Source of the DNA: Halobacterium sp. CBA1132
Lineage (GTDB): Archaea > Halobacteriota > Halobacteria > Halobacteriales > Halobacteriaceae
DNA length: 64,000 bases
Direction of reading: 5' to 3'
NCBI RefSeq assembly: GCF_001485535.1
Contig: NZ_BCMZ01000001.1
Span: 744,001-808,000, forward strand
Under the pieces are notes generated by a model, which was not told the DNA's origin, made no database searches, and saw nothing but the letters and a program-made list of their open reading frames with translations. Positions 34,108-41,564 of the stretch are shown here, piece after piece. Numbering within the stretch: position 1 is the first letter of the stretch; every line of letters begins with the position of its first letter. The translations under genes and the position numbers were made by a program.

Positions 34108-34247
34108 CAGAAGCTCAACCCCTCGCCCTCGAAGGCGACCTGCCACGTCGTCACTTCCTCACAGACGGGACACTCGCGGGCCGTCGCGTTCGTCTCGCAG
34201 CCCGGCATCCGCGTCATGTTCTCGCACTGCGAGCATTCGTACATCAT
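34107..34247 (-). CDS. 46-residue zinc-ribbon microprotein
   Basis: Encodes MMYECSQCENMTRMPGCETN, then ATARECPVCEEVTTWQVAFEGEGLSF. Two CxxC knuckles (CSQC and CPVC) bracket a further Cys, giving a compact rubredoxin-like or zinc-ribbon fold. Its start overlaps the stop of the membrane protein gene (ATGATG/TGA), and its stop overlaps the next start. Such isolated zinc microproteins are common in haloarchaea and may bind nucleic acid or protein. No function shown. Confidence 0.6.
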   Translation of the reverse strand: MMYECSQCENMTRMPGCETNATARECPVCEEVTTWQVAFEGEGLSF

Positions 34248-34507
34248 TGCGGCGGGAACGACTCGGGAGCGGGCTCGCTCTCGCCGGCTTCGTCGTAGAC
34301 GTAGACGACCGCTGCGGCGAATCCGAGCAGGACGAGCAGCCCGAGCGCCCCGCCGACGAACGTCTGCCCGACGTACGGACCGGTGACGCCGGAGTACGCC
34401 TCCGCGAGGTTCACGACTTCGATGCCGGTGACGATGGTCCACAGCAGCACCAGCAGCGCCGCGACGGGCAGCCACCCGGTCTGGTCGATTGCGTCTCTGA
34501 GGCTCAT
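34244..34507 (-). CDS. Small two-helix membrane protein
   Basis: 87 residues with helices at about 12-35 (GWLPVAALLVLLWTIVTGIEVV) and 47-70 (VGQTFVGGALGLLVLLGFAAAVVYVY), then a Glu/Pro-rich tail. First of three overlapping small genes (membrane protein, zinc ribbon, acidic protein). Function unknown. Confidence 0.6.
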   Translation of the reverse strand: MSLRDAIDQTGWLPVAALLVLLWTIVTGIEVVNLAEAYSGVTGPYVGQTFVGGALGLLVLLGFAAAVVYVYDEAGESEPAPESFPPQ

Positions 34508-34568
34508 GCTCGTTGGGACGGGCTCTCGCGTAAAAAATCATTCCCCCGCGGAAGTCGCTCTGTCGCCT

Positions 34569-35267
34569 TCACTCGAGGAGTTCCCAGCCGGCGCTCTCGG
34601 CGGCGTCGGCGAGGTCGACGAACTCCCAGCCGGCCTCCTCGGCAATCCACTGCTCGCCGTCGGTGCCGACAACGACCATCCGCTCGGAGTAGAACATCGA
34701 GTGCTCGTCGATGGCCGCGAGCCGCTCGGCGGGGCCGTCCCCGGAGCCGTTGAAGAAGTCGATGTCGAGTTGGTGCTCGCGCAGGAACGAGTTGATGGCG
34801 TGAGCGGGCACGTCCCCGACGAGGCCGACCCAGTCGGACCACTCGTTGGTCTCCGCGAGCGCGACGCGCGGGTCGTCGAGGCGCTGGACGGCCTCGTACG
34901 TGTACGCGGTCGCCATCTTGTCGACACCGCCGCCGTGGGGGCCGTTCGCCTCGGGCGCTTCGACGCGCTCCTCGGCAGGACCGGCGCCGCCCCCGGCGCC
35001 CCCGTGGTCTTTGGGGATGCCCGCGGGGCTGTCCGACGACTCGTAGGGGACGTGCGGGATGCGGTCGCCCTGCGAATCTCCCGCCTGCTCGGTGGCGTCG
35101 TCGGTGCCGGAGTCCGGAGTCGTCCCAGTGCTGTCGGCGCCCGCCGCCTCACCGACGTCGCCGTCGATGTCGGCGGACCCGTCGTTGCGCCACAGCCAGT
35201 CCCCGTCGTTGCCGTCCGCTTCGTCGGTCTCCACCTCGACGTCGTCTAAGTCGATTCGTTCAGTCAC
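34569..35267 (-). CDS. Acidic protein with C-terminal DUF7124-like domain
   Basis: 232 residues beginning at GTG 35267 inside the stop of the AOR-like gene (GTGA overlap). The first 115 residues are acidic and disordered (VEVETDEADGNDGD, then a G/A/E-rich stretch). The last 110 form an alpha/beta domain (MATAYTYEAVQRLDDPRVALAE through GWEFVDLADAAESAGWELLE). Tight coupling to the oxidoreductase suggests a joint role, but no motif identifies it. The DUF number is from memory. Confidence 0.65.
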   Translation of the reverse strand: MTERIDLDDVEVETDEADGNDGDWLWRNDGSADIDGDVGEAAGADSTGTTPDSGTDDATEQAGDSQGDRIPHVPYESSDSPAGIPKDHGGAGGGAGPAEERVEAPEANGPHGGGVDKMATAYTYEAVQRLDDPRVALAETNEWSDWVGLVGDVPAHAINSFLREHQLDIDFFNGSGDGPAERLAAIDEHSMFYSERMVVVGTDGEQWIAEEAGWEFVDLADAAESAGWELLE

Positions 35268-36994
35268 TGTGTAACCTCCGTCAGTTCGAGTCGTTCGAGC
35301 GTTTTCTCGGTCGGGACGCCCTCGCTGTCCCAACCGCGGGCGTCGTAGTATGCCGCCAGCATCGCGTCGAAGCGCTCCCGGTCGACGGCCGCACCCTCTT
35401 GTGGGCCGTCCGGCAGCGGCACGGTCATCGCCTCCGGGAGCGCGTCGTCGTCGCTGTCGTGGCCCTCGCGGACGTTGAACAGGCGGGTGAGATTCCACGC
35501 GCGCTCGCCGAGGTCCGCCAGCGACTCCGCGCTCGCGTCCACGCCGACAGCGCGCAGCCAGCGTGCGCCCTGCTCGGGCGCCGCTTCGCCCGCGAAGTCG
35601 TCGGCCACCAGACACCAGCGCGCGCTGCGGGCGTTCTGCTCGTCGACGACCGCTCGCACGCGGTCTGCGTCACTCCACGACTCCGCGGCGACCGCCGCGT
35701 CCTCGATTGGGCGGGCGCGTCGGTGGCACGCCCCGCGGTCGCTGGTCGCGTACGCCAGCGCCATCGCGGGCGCCGCCCGCGGGTCGTACGTCGGGAGTTC
35801 CATCGCCTTCACCGCGGGAATCAGCTGGTCGAAGCCGAGTCGGTCGGCCGCCGCGACGACGCCGTCCGCGAGCGCGTCCCCGAGGTCGGTCTCCCGGGTG
35901 GCGACCTCCCGGATGAGGCGGCGCGCGCCCTCCGGGTCGCCGAAGTCGACGGTCCTGTCGAGGGCGCCGCGCTCGCTGGCGCGCGCGGCGAACGCGACCG
36001 CGCTCCCGGCGCTGATGACGTCCACGCCGAGGCGGTCGCAGAGCCCGCTGAGTTCCGCGACGGCGTCGAAGTCGCTGATTCCGAGGCCGGCGCCCAGCGT
36101 GATGGAGGCCGCGCCCCGGGGCACGGTCTCGCTGTCGCCGTCGGGCACGCGAAAACCACCTGGTACGGCGTCGTCGGGCCGCTCCCGGCCGACGCTCGCT
36201 TCGCGGACGGCTTCGATGCCGACGTCGTCGGCGCCGTCGAACGTCCCGGACTGCCAGCCGCGGGTCGGCAGCGCGCCGACCTCGTCCGCGAAGTCGACGG
36301 ATTCGAGGGTTTCGCTGGCGGCCTGCCAGCGGCCGACCTCGGCGTCCGCGAACTCGTCGCTGGCGGCTTTCAGTTCCGGTGGCGTCTCCGGCGGGTCGTC
36401 GCGCGCGACGACGGCTTTCAGGCCTTTCGCGCCCATCACGGTGCCCGCGCCGCCGCGCCCGGCGTGGTGGTCGCCGCCGTCGGTCGCGACCGTCGCGAAC
36501 CGCACGCCGTGCTCGCCAGCGGGGCCGACGCACGCGACCGCCGAATCGGGGTACTCCGCTGCGGTCTCTGGGGCGTCGAGGCCCGCGAGTTCGGGCGCGT
36601 CCTCGATGTGGGCGGTGCCGTCTTCGACGACGAGCACGCCCGGTTCGTCGCGCTCGCCCTCGATTAGCACGAGCAGGCAATCGTCGAGGCTGCCCGCGAG
36701 CCGCGCGGCGAAGTCGCCGCCGGCGTACGAGTCGAGGAAGGCGTCTGTGAGCGGGGACTTCGTCACGACCGCGAATCGCGGTTCGCCGGGCGCGCGCCCG
36801 GTCAGCGGTCCGACCGCGAACGCCAACAAGTTCTCGGGGCCGAGCGGGTCGACGCCCGCCTCGGTGTCCGCGAGCAGGTAGCGCGCGGCCAGCCCCTTCC
36901 CGCCGACGTAGCGCTGTCGCCACTCCGGCGGAATCTCCTCGCGCGACACGGTCCCCGCGCCGAGTCGCACGCGCAACACGTGGTCCCCAACCAT
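35264..36994 (-). CDS. Aldehyde:ferredoxin oxidoreductase-like protein lacking cluster cysteines
   Basis: 576 residues from the ATG ending at 36994. AOR N-domain features: EEIPPEWRQRYVGGKGLAARYLL, LTGRAPGEPRFAVVTKSPL, and GGDHHAGRGGAGTVMGAKGLKAV. The region after LPTRGWQSGTF should contain CxxCxxxC for the [4Fe-4S] cluster, but reads RPDDAVPGGFRVPDG with no Cys; the fourth cluster position may survive as Cys in ARWCLVADD. The tungstopterin-facing GLGISDFDAVAELSGLCDRLGVDVISAG is retained. It could be a cluster-less enzyme or a non-catalytic relative. Confidence 0.78.
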   Translation of the reverse strand: MVGDHVLRVRLGAGTVSREEIPPEWRQRYVGGKGLAARYLLADTEAGVDPLGPENLLAFAVGPLTGRAPGEPRFAVVTKSPLTDAFLDSYAGGDFAARLAGSLDDCLLVLIEGERDEPGVLVVEDGTAHIEDAPELAGLDAPETAAEYPDSAVACVGPAGEHGVRFATVATDGGDHHAGRGGAGTVMGAKGLKAVVARDDPPETPPELKAASDEFADAEVGRWQAASETLESVDFADEVGALPTRGWQSGTFDGADDVGIEAVREASVGRERPDDAVPGGFRVPDGDSETVPRGAASITLGAGLGISDFDAVAELSGLCDRLGVDVISAGSAVAFAARASERGALDRTVDFGDPEGARRLIREVATRETDLGDALADGVVAAADRLGFDQLIPAVKAMELPTYDPRAAPAMALAYATSDRGACHRRARPIEDAAVAAESWSDADRVRAVVDEQNARSARWCLVADDFAGEAAPEQGARWLRAVGVDASAESLADLGERAWNLTRLFNVREGHDSDDDALPEAMTVPLPDGPQEGAAVDRERFDAMLAAYYDARGWDSEGVPTEKTLERLELTEVTQ

Positions 36995-37001
36995 GCCCGA
37001 A

Positions 37002-37025
37002 CGCAACGGTTGCGCGGGGTTAAGC
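37002..37025 (-). promoter_or_regulatory. Operator-like palindrome and TATA box before the AOR-like gene
   Basis: CGCAAC, one base, GTTGCG (37002-37014) is a perfect palindrome eight bases before the ATG at 36994. The minus-strand TATA-like GCTTAACC is at 37019-37025, about 28 nt before the start. A dyad between TATA box and start is the classic position for a repressor. Confidence 0.5.
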
Positions 37026-37072
37026 GTTGTCGCTCCGGAGCCTTCAAGCGACTGTGGCGCCGACGCCCGGTC

Positions 37073-37690
37073 GTGCGCTCAGCAGTCGTGCTCGCGGGCG
37101 GCCGCTCGACCCGCTACGGCGACGGCGACAAGGCGCTGGCGGACCTCGCCGGCGTCCCGATGCTGCGCCGGGTCGCCGACCGCCTCGCCGACGTCACCGA
37201 CGAACTAGTCGTGAACTGCCGGGACGACCAGCGCGGCCCGCACCGCGACGCCCTCGACGGCTATCCGAACCCCGTGAAGGTCGCGGAAGACCCCGAACCC
37301 GACGAGGGACCGATGGCGGGCATCGCCGCGGGCCTCCGGGAAGCCAGCGGCGAGTACGCGCTCGTCGTCGCCTGCGACATGCCGTTCGTCGACCCGGCCG
37401 TCGTCGACCTCCTCTTCGACCGCGCGGACGGCCACGACGCCGCCGTGCCCGAGATGGACGACGGCTGGTACCAGACGACGCAAGCAGTCTACCGCGCCGA
37501 CGCGATGGCCGCGGCCTGCGCGGCCGCCCTCGACCGCGGCGACCGCAAGATTCTCGCGCCGCTGGACTCGCTGGACTGGGTCGCCGTGCCCGAGAGCGAC
37601 GTGGCTGGGGCTGGCGACCTCGAATCCTTCCAGAACCTCAACACGCGCGAGGCGGTCGAGGACGCGGCCGAGCGGTTCGCGCCGCAGTAG
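37073..37690 (+). CDS. mobA: Molybdenum cofactor guanylyltransferase MobA
   Basis: 205 residues from GTG 37073; upstream in-frame sequence is Arg-rich and unlikely. Nucleotidyltransferase motifs: VLAGGRSTRYGDGDKAL (8-22, with the Lys that contacts GTP), DEGPMAGIAAGL, and ACDMPFVDP. MobA adds GMP to molybdopterin to give MGD, the cofactor form used by the formate dehydrogenase. It is divergent from the AOR-like gene. The placement beside molybdo/tungsto-enzyme genes fits. Confidence 0.87.
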   Translation: MRSAVVLAGGRSTRYGDGDKALADLAGVPMLRRVADRLADVTDELVVNCRDDQRGPHRDALDGYPNPVKVAEDPEPDEGPMAGIAAGLREASGEYALVVACDMPFVDPAVVDLLFDRADGHDAAVPEMDDGWYQTTQAVYRADAMAAACAAALDRGDRKILAPLDSLDWVAVPESDVAGAGDLESFQNLNTREAVEDAAERFAPQ

Positions 37691-37754
37691 TTCAGACGTC
37701 CGCGCTCGCCGCGCCTCGCGGAGCCGCCTCGGTCCTGCGATTCGCTCTCGTGCC

Positions 37755-38015
37755 TCAGAGAATGCTCCCGGCGGCGACGAACCCGAGGACGGAGCAGACC
37801 GCGACGCCGACGGCTCCGAGGAAGGCGACGAGGTCGCGGTTCGTCTCGGGCGCGAGCGCGAGCGCGCCGCCGAGCAACACGACGCCACCGACCGCGGGAA
37901 TCGCCGCGAGCTGAACGCCGGCGGCGCCGTGTAACGCGGCGAGCGCGAGCAGCCCGATTGCGAGGACGACACTCAGCGCGCTGCCGGTGTACCGTGCGAC
38001 GGTTGCGACTGCCAT
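37755..38015 (-). CDS. Small three-helix membrane protein
   Basis: 86 residues from the ATG ending at 38015, with three hydrophobic segments (about 10-30, 33-52, 62-84). Contains a single PETNRDL turn between helices two and three. It sits between mobA and yqeC but has no cofactor-related motif. Function unknown. Confidence 0.55.
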   Translation of the reverse strand: MAVATVARYTGSALSVVLAIGLLALAALHGAAGVQLAAIPAVGGVVLLGGALALAPETNRDLVAFLGAVGVAVCSVLGFVAAGSIL

Positions 38016-38093
38016 ACCGGATTTTGGCAGGCGGTTGTCAAAACCGTTCCGACGAGCGCGACGAGACTGGCTGCCCCACTCGCCGGCCACCCG

Positions 38094-38813
38094 TCAGACG
38101 ACGGTCTTCACCGGCTCGTCGGCTTTCAGCGACGTGACGACGACGCGGGGCACGTCCGCGCGGTCGTGGACGCCCTCCGCGATTTCCGTGGCGGTCTGGA
38201 CGAGCGCAGCGTCGTCGGCCATGTTCACGAGCGGAACGACGGTCGCGCCCTCGGGAACGTCTTTCATTCCGCCGTCGGGGTGCGCGAGCACGCTCGCGAC
38301 ATCCTCGGGGCGAATCTCGTCGCCGACCGCGAGGTCCGTGATGGCGGCGACGCGCTCGGGGCGGTGGGCGACGGCCTCCGAGAGCGGTTCGCCGACCGAC
38401 CGCACGCTCGCAATCGGCACCACGACGTCCGCGCAGTCCGGAATCTGCGGTTCGTGTTCGCCGGGCGCTTTCAGCCGGCGGGTGCGCGCGCCGTCGGCTT
38501 TCACGAGGACGGCGTTCGCGCCGGCGTCGGCGACGCTCGCGATTTGGTCCGTGTCGTAGCCGCGGTAGCGGTCCTCGTACTCGCGCTCGGGCACTACGCC
38601 GAGCGGCCAGTCGGCTGTCTCCCGGACGGCGGCGGCCGGGTCGTCCGTGACGACGACGCGGGAGACGTGTTCGTCGAAAATCGGGATGCGGACGGTCGCG
38701 GTGACGACCGCTCGCTGTACTCGGTCCGCGAGCGCGTACAACAGCGACTTCTTCCCGCCCGCACCGACCGCACAGACGACTCCCTCGGCGTCGACGGCGT
38801 CAACGAGGTCCAT
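38094..38813 (-). CDS. yqeC: YqeC-family protein (molybdenum hydroxylase maturation)
   Basis: 239 residues. P-loop-like VCAVGAGGKKSLLYALAD (13-30), then TATVRIPIFDEHV and a VLVKADGARTRRLKAPGEHEPQIP segment characteristic of YqeC. In bacteria yqeC genes travel with selenium-dependent molybdenum hydroxylases and xdhC; the biochemical step is not known. Here the neighbours are an AOR-like protein, mobA and a PadR regulator, which supports a metal-pterin maturation role. Confidence 0.78.
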   Translation of the reverse strand: MDLVDAVDAEGVVCAVGAGGKKSLLYALADRVQRAVVTATVRIPIFDEHVSRVVVTDDPAAAVRETADWPLGVVPEREYEDRYRGYDTDQIASVADAGANAVLVKADGARTRRLKAPGEHEPQIPDCADVVVPIASVRSVGEPLSEAVAHRPERVAAITDLAVGDEIRPEDVASVLAHPDGGMKDVPEGATVVPLVNMADDAALVQTATEIAEGVHDRADVPRVVVTSLKADEPVKTVV

Positions 38814-39131
38814 TCAGTTCGCGAGCAGCAGGTGGTCGTCGTCGAGTTCCGTCACGACGTCCTGCACGTAGCGGTTCTCCCACTTGCGGCGAGCGCGAAG
38901 CTCGCGGTCGCCGCGCTGCGTGACGTCGTACTCGTTGGTGCGCTCGTCGCGCTGCCCCTTCTCGATGAGCCCCTTCTCGACGAGCGTGTCGAGGTTCGGG
39001 TAGAGGCGGCCGTGGTTGATGTCGGACTCGTAGTACTGTTCGAGCTCCGCTTTGATGTCGAGGCCGTTGGGGTCGTCGAGACCCGCGGTGACGGCGAGGA
39101 GGTCGCGCTGGAAGCCGGTGAGGTCGTCCAT
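38814..39131 (-). CDS. PadR-family winged-helix regulator (RosR-like)
   Basis: 105 residues from the ATG ending at 39131. The winged helix contains GFQRDLLAVTAGLDDPNGLDIKAELEQYY, the recognition part INHGRLYPNLDTLVEKGLI and a wing with RDERTNEYDVTQRG. Haloarchaeal PadR proteins of this type include RosR, a regulator of oxidative stress genes; assignment to RosR itself is not possible. Its stop abuts the yqeC ATG, so it is the first gene of a pair with yqeC and may regulate it. Confidence 0.82.
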   Translation of the reverse strand: MDDLTGFQRDLLAVTAGLDDPNGLDIKAELEQYYESDINHGRLYPNLDTLVEKGLIEKGQRDERTNEYDVTQRGDRELRARRKWENRYVQDVVTELDDDHLLLAN

Positions 39132-39212
39132 GGTTCTGGTCGCATCGTGGGCCGGTGTCGTATTAAGCTCGGTGGCCACGGACGAGCGGCGAAACCGCCG
39201 TGAGACGCCGAC

Positions 39213-39929
39213 TCAGGCTTCGACGCGCGGCGGCGTGAGGAGGTCCGAGTCCGCGAGCGCGGCGCACGCGCCGGTGATGGTGAGCAGGCGCTCGGCGGTG
39301 AAGAAGTTCGGTTCGTGGGCTTCGGCGTCGATGATGCCGACCACGTCGCCGTCCGCGAGGATGGGACAGCAGAACTCGCTCTGGACGCTGTCGTCGCACT
39401 CGTAGTACGGGCCGTCGTAGTCGTCGACGTCCTCGACGAGCACGGCTTCGCCCGTGCGGCCGACCGTCGAGTTGTTCGAGCGCTCGGCGAACGCCTCAGT
39501 GAGCGGGAACTCCGCGCGGGAGTGCTCGCCGACGTAGGCTTCCTTGACGAGGACTTCCTCGCCGTCGGGGTCGGTGGCGCGGCGGTAGACGCCGAGCCAG
39601 TCGGGGTTGGTCTCCTCGGCGAGTCGGCGGACCGTCTCGTCGAGCGCGACGAGTCGCGCCGTGTTGGGGTGGTCGCGCAGTCGCTCGGGGTCGTACTCCA
39701 GCCCGCAGATGGGCGCGAGGTTGTACGGCTCGTCGGCGAGGCCCACACCGCAGGAGCCGTCCGGCCCGAGTTCGGGGACGGGGTAGACGTAGCGGTCTTC
39801 GACGGTGTCGGCGTCGACGGTGGCGTGCGGCGGGCGCGCGACGAGCGCCGTGCCGCGCTGGGCGGCGTTGGTCGCGCGGTCGGCGTACTCCGGGAGGCCC
39901 ACGGCCCGGAGGTAGGACTCGTGGTTCAT
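39213..39929 (-). CDS. GAF-domain protein
   Basis: 238 residues from the ATG ending at 39929. The C-terminal half (about 90-225) is a GAF domain: TVRRLAEETNPDWLGVYRR, then YYECDDSVQSEFCCPILADGDVVGIIDAEAHEPNFF. This ending resembles YebR/free-methionine-sulfoxide reductases, which use Cys; the C-C pair in EFCCPIL could act likewise. The N-terminal 85 residues contain CGVGL and PICGLEYD but no known domain. Redox sensor or fRMsr-like enzyme. Confidence 0.7.
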   Translation of the reverse strand: MNHESYLRAVGLPEYADRATNAAQRGTALVARPPHATVDADTVEDRYVYPVPELGPDGSCGVGLADEPYNLAPICGLEYDPERLRDHPNTARLVALDETVRRLAEETNPDWLGVYRRATDPDGEEVLVKEAYVGEHSRAEFPLTEAFAERSNNSTVGRTGEAVLVEDVDDYDGPYYECDDSVQSEFCCPILADGDVVGIIDAEAHEPNFFTAERLLTITGACAALADSDLLTPPRVEA

Positions 39930-39964
39930 ACTGTGTCGTTCGTCGCGCGGACGTATATGGCCGT

Positions 39965-40219
39965 TCACTCCGGCAGGGCGCCGGCGTCGAGCGCGCGCTC
40001 TCCGCGCTCGGTGAGGCGGTAGACGACCTCTCCGGAGACGGCTTCGACGAGTTCGCGCTCGGCGAGCGCCTCGAAGCGTGCTTCGACGTACGGCGTGTGC
40101 ATCCCGATGCGGTTCGCGACGATTGCGGGGTACTCGGCGCTGTGTCCCGAGAGGAACGTCAGGATGGCGACGTCTGCTGGGCGACTCCACGCTGGTCGGC
40201 CCGGCGCTGCCTCGTGCAT
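39965..40219 (-). CDS. Small winged-helix regulator
   Basis: 84 residues. Winged-helix sequence PADVAILTFLSGHSAEYPAIVANRIGMHTPYVEARFEALAERELVEAVSGEVVYRLTERG covers nearly the whole protein, with the recognition helix near TPYVEARFEAL. It belongs to a MarR/PhiH1-like archaeal regulator type. A dyad overlaps its own promoter (40227-40248), suggesting autorepression. The neighbouring GAF protein and universal stress protein are possible targets. Confidence 0.75.
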   Translation of the reverse strand: MHEAAPGRPAWSRPADVAILTFLSGHSAEYPAIVANRIGMHTPYVEARFEALAERELVEAVSGEVVYRLTERGERALDAGALPE

Positions 40220-40226
40220 ACCTCTC

Positions 40227-40248
40227 TATGGGGTGTGCTACCACATAA
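40227..40248 (-). promoter_or_regulatory. Dyad overlapping the promoter of the winged-helix gene
   Basis: TATGGGGT (40227-40234) and ACCACATA (40240-40247) form an inverted repeat with one mismatch and a five-base spacer. The minus-strand TATA-like TTATGT (40243-40248) is centred about 27 nt before the ATG ending at 40219. Binding here would block initiation. Confidence 0.5.
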
Positions 40249-40266
40249 CAGTATCGTCGGTTTCGC

Positions 40267-40713
40267 TCACGTCGTGACGACGGTGACCGCGCCGTCGAAC
40301 TCCAGGATGATACGCTGGGTGACGTCCCCGAAGATGGCTTTCCCCGCGGGGGAGCGTTTGCGTCCCGCGAGGAAGATGTGGTCGGCGTCTCGCTCGTCGG
40401 CCAGCGCCAGCACCTCGTCGCCCTTCTCGCCGAGGCGGCCGACCGGCTCGTAGTCGACGGCTACGTCGTCGAGTACGTCCCGGCCGACGTCGTTCGCGAA
40501 CTTCTCGGCGCCGTCGAGCGCGTCGTCGACGGTGTAGTTGACATCGAGGCTCGGGACGCTCATCATCGACTCGCGTCGCTCGGCGTACTCGGCGTCGGTG
40601 GTCACGTGCGTCAACAGCAGTTCCGCGCCGACGCCCGCGGCGAGTTCCCCGGCTTCTTCGACGAGGGCTTTCGCGGAGTCGGAGGCTTCGACGACGGCGA
40701 TTGCTCGGTCCAT
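40267..40713 (-). CDS. Universal stress protein (UspA family)
   Basis: 148 residues from the ATG ending at 40713. Typical Usp sequence: AIAVVEASDSAKALVEEAGELAAGVGAELLLTHV, a hydrophilic middle, and HIFLAGRKRSPAGKAIFGDVTQRIILEFDGAVTVV, where G-x2-G-x9-G is only partly kept (GRKRSPAGKAIFGD). ATP binding is therefore likely but not certain. Cytosolic stress-response dimer; precise role unknown. Confidence 0.85.
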   Translation of the reverse strand: MDRAIAVVEASDSAKALVEEAGELAAGVGAELLLTHVTTDAEYAERRESMMSVPSLDVNYTVDDALDGAEKFANDVGRDVLDDVAVDYEPVGRLGEKGDEVLALADERDADHIFLAGRKRSPAGKAIFGDVTQRIILEFDGAVTVVTT

Positions 40714-40814
40714 ACTCCACCGCCGTCGGCGCCCCACCTTAAATGCCGTGGGCCACACCGGGGTTGGCACGTGGCAGCCGAACGCATTTATACGAGGGAT
40801 GGAACGGTCCGAGT

Positions 40815-41522
40815 ATGAGCCTCCGCGAGGTGGTCGCGACGGTCCGGGGGCGCGAGAAGACGCTCACGGTGTACACCGAACCGGGGACGAGCGTCGTCCC
40901 CGAACTCCGTGAGTACTTCGCGTCCCAGAACGTCGTCATCGAGGACGCCGACGCCGGGAGCGACCCCGAACACGCCGTGCTGTCCGACGACGGCGAGTTC
41001 CTCACGGCGGTCGGCATCGACGCGCTCCGCGCGCTGACCGACGGGAGCCCGCGGTCAGTCGGCGAGGACGCCGCCTACGGCCGCCTGCTCTCCCACCTCG
41101 ACCGCACCACGTTCACGTCGTACAGCCACCGGCAGATGCTGCAGGCCTCCCGCGAAATCGAGGACCGCGCGTGGCGGACCGGCGAGGGACGGCTGTACGC
41201 GGGCTTCCAGCGGCTGTCGAACTTCGCCGGCGAACGCTCCGTCTACGAACGCCTCGCCGGCACCGACCTCGACGTCCACATCTACGGGCTGCCCGACGAC
41301 ACCACCGACATCCCCGACGGGGTGACCTTCCACGGCAGCGCGATTCCCGACGTCGCGTCGCTGTGGTTCGTCGTCTTCGACGGCGGCGACGACCCGCGGC
41401 AGGCGTGCGCGCTCCTCGCGGAGGAGCGCGCGGACGACGAGTTCTACGGCTTCTGGACGTACGACAGCAGCCTCGTCGACGACGCGCTGGACGCGCTCGG
41501 GAGCGCCCGCCCGTCTCCCTGA
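40815..41522 (+). CDS. DICT-domain sensory protein
   Basis: 235 residues. The region about 15-210 follows the DICT sensory domain known from haloarchaeal and cyanobacterial signalling proteins: TFTSYSHRQMLQASREIEDRAWRTGEGRLYAGFQRLSNFAGERSVYERLA is the most characteristic stretch, and LWFVVFDGGDDPRQACALLAEE ends the domain. No output domain is attached. It probably senses light, redox or a ligand and signals through partners. Confidence 0.75.
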   Translation: MSLREVVATVRGREKTLTVYTEPGTSVVPELREYFASQNVVIEDADAGSDPEHAVLSDDGEFLTAVGIDALRALTDGSPRSVGEDAAYGRLLSHLDRTTFTSYSHRQMLQASREIEDRAWRTGEGRLYAGFQRLSNFAGERSVYERLAGTDLDVHIYGLPDDTTDIPDGVTFHGSAIPDVASLWFVVFDGGDDPRQACALLAEERADDEFYGFWTYDSSLVDDALDALGSARPSP

Positions 41523-41564
41523 CCGGCGGGTAACGCTTTCCCGCTGGCGCGCGAACGCCCGGCT

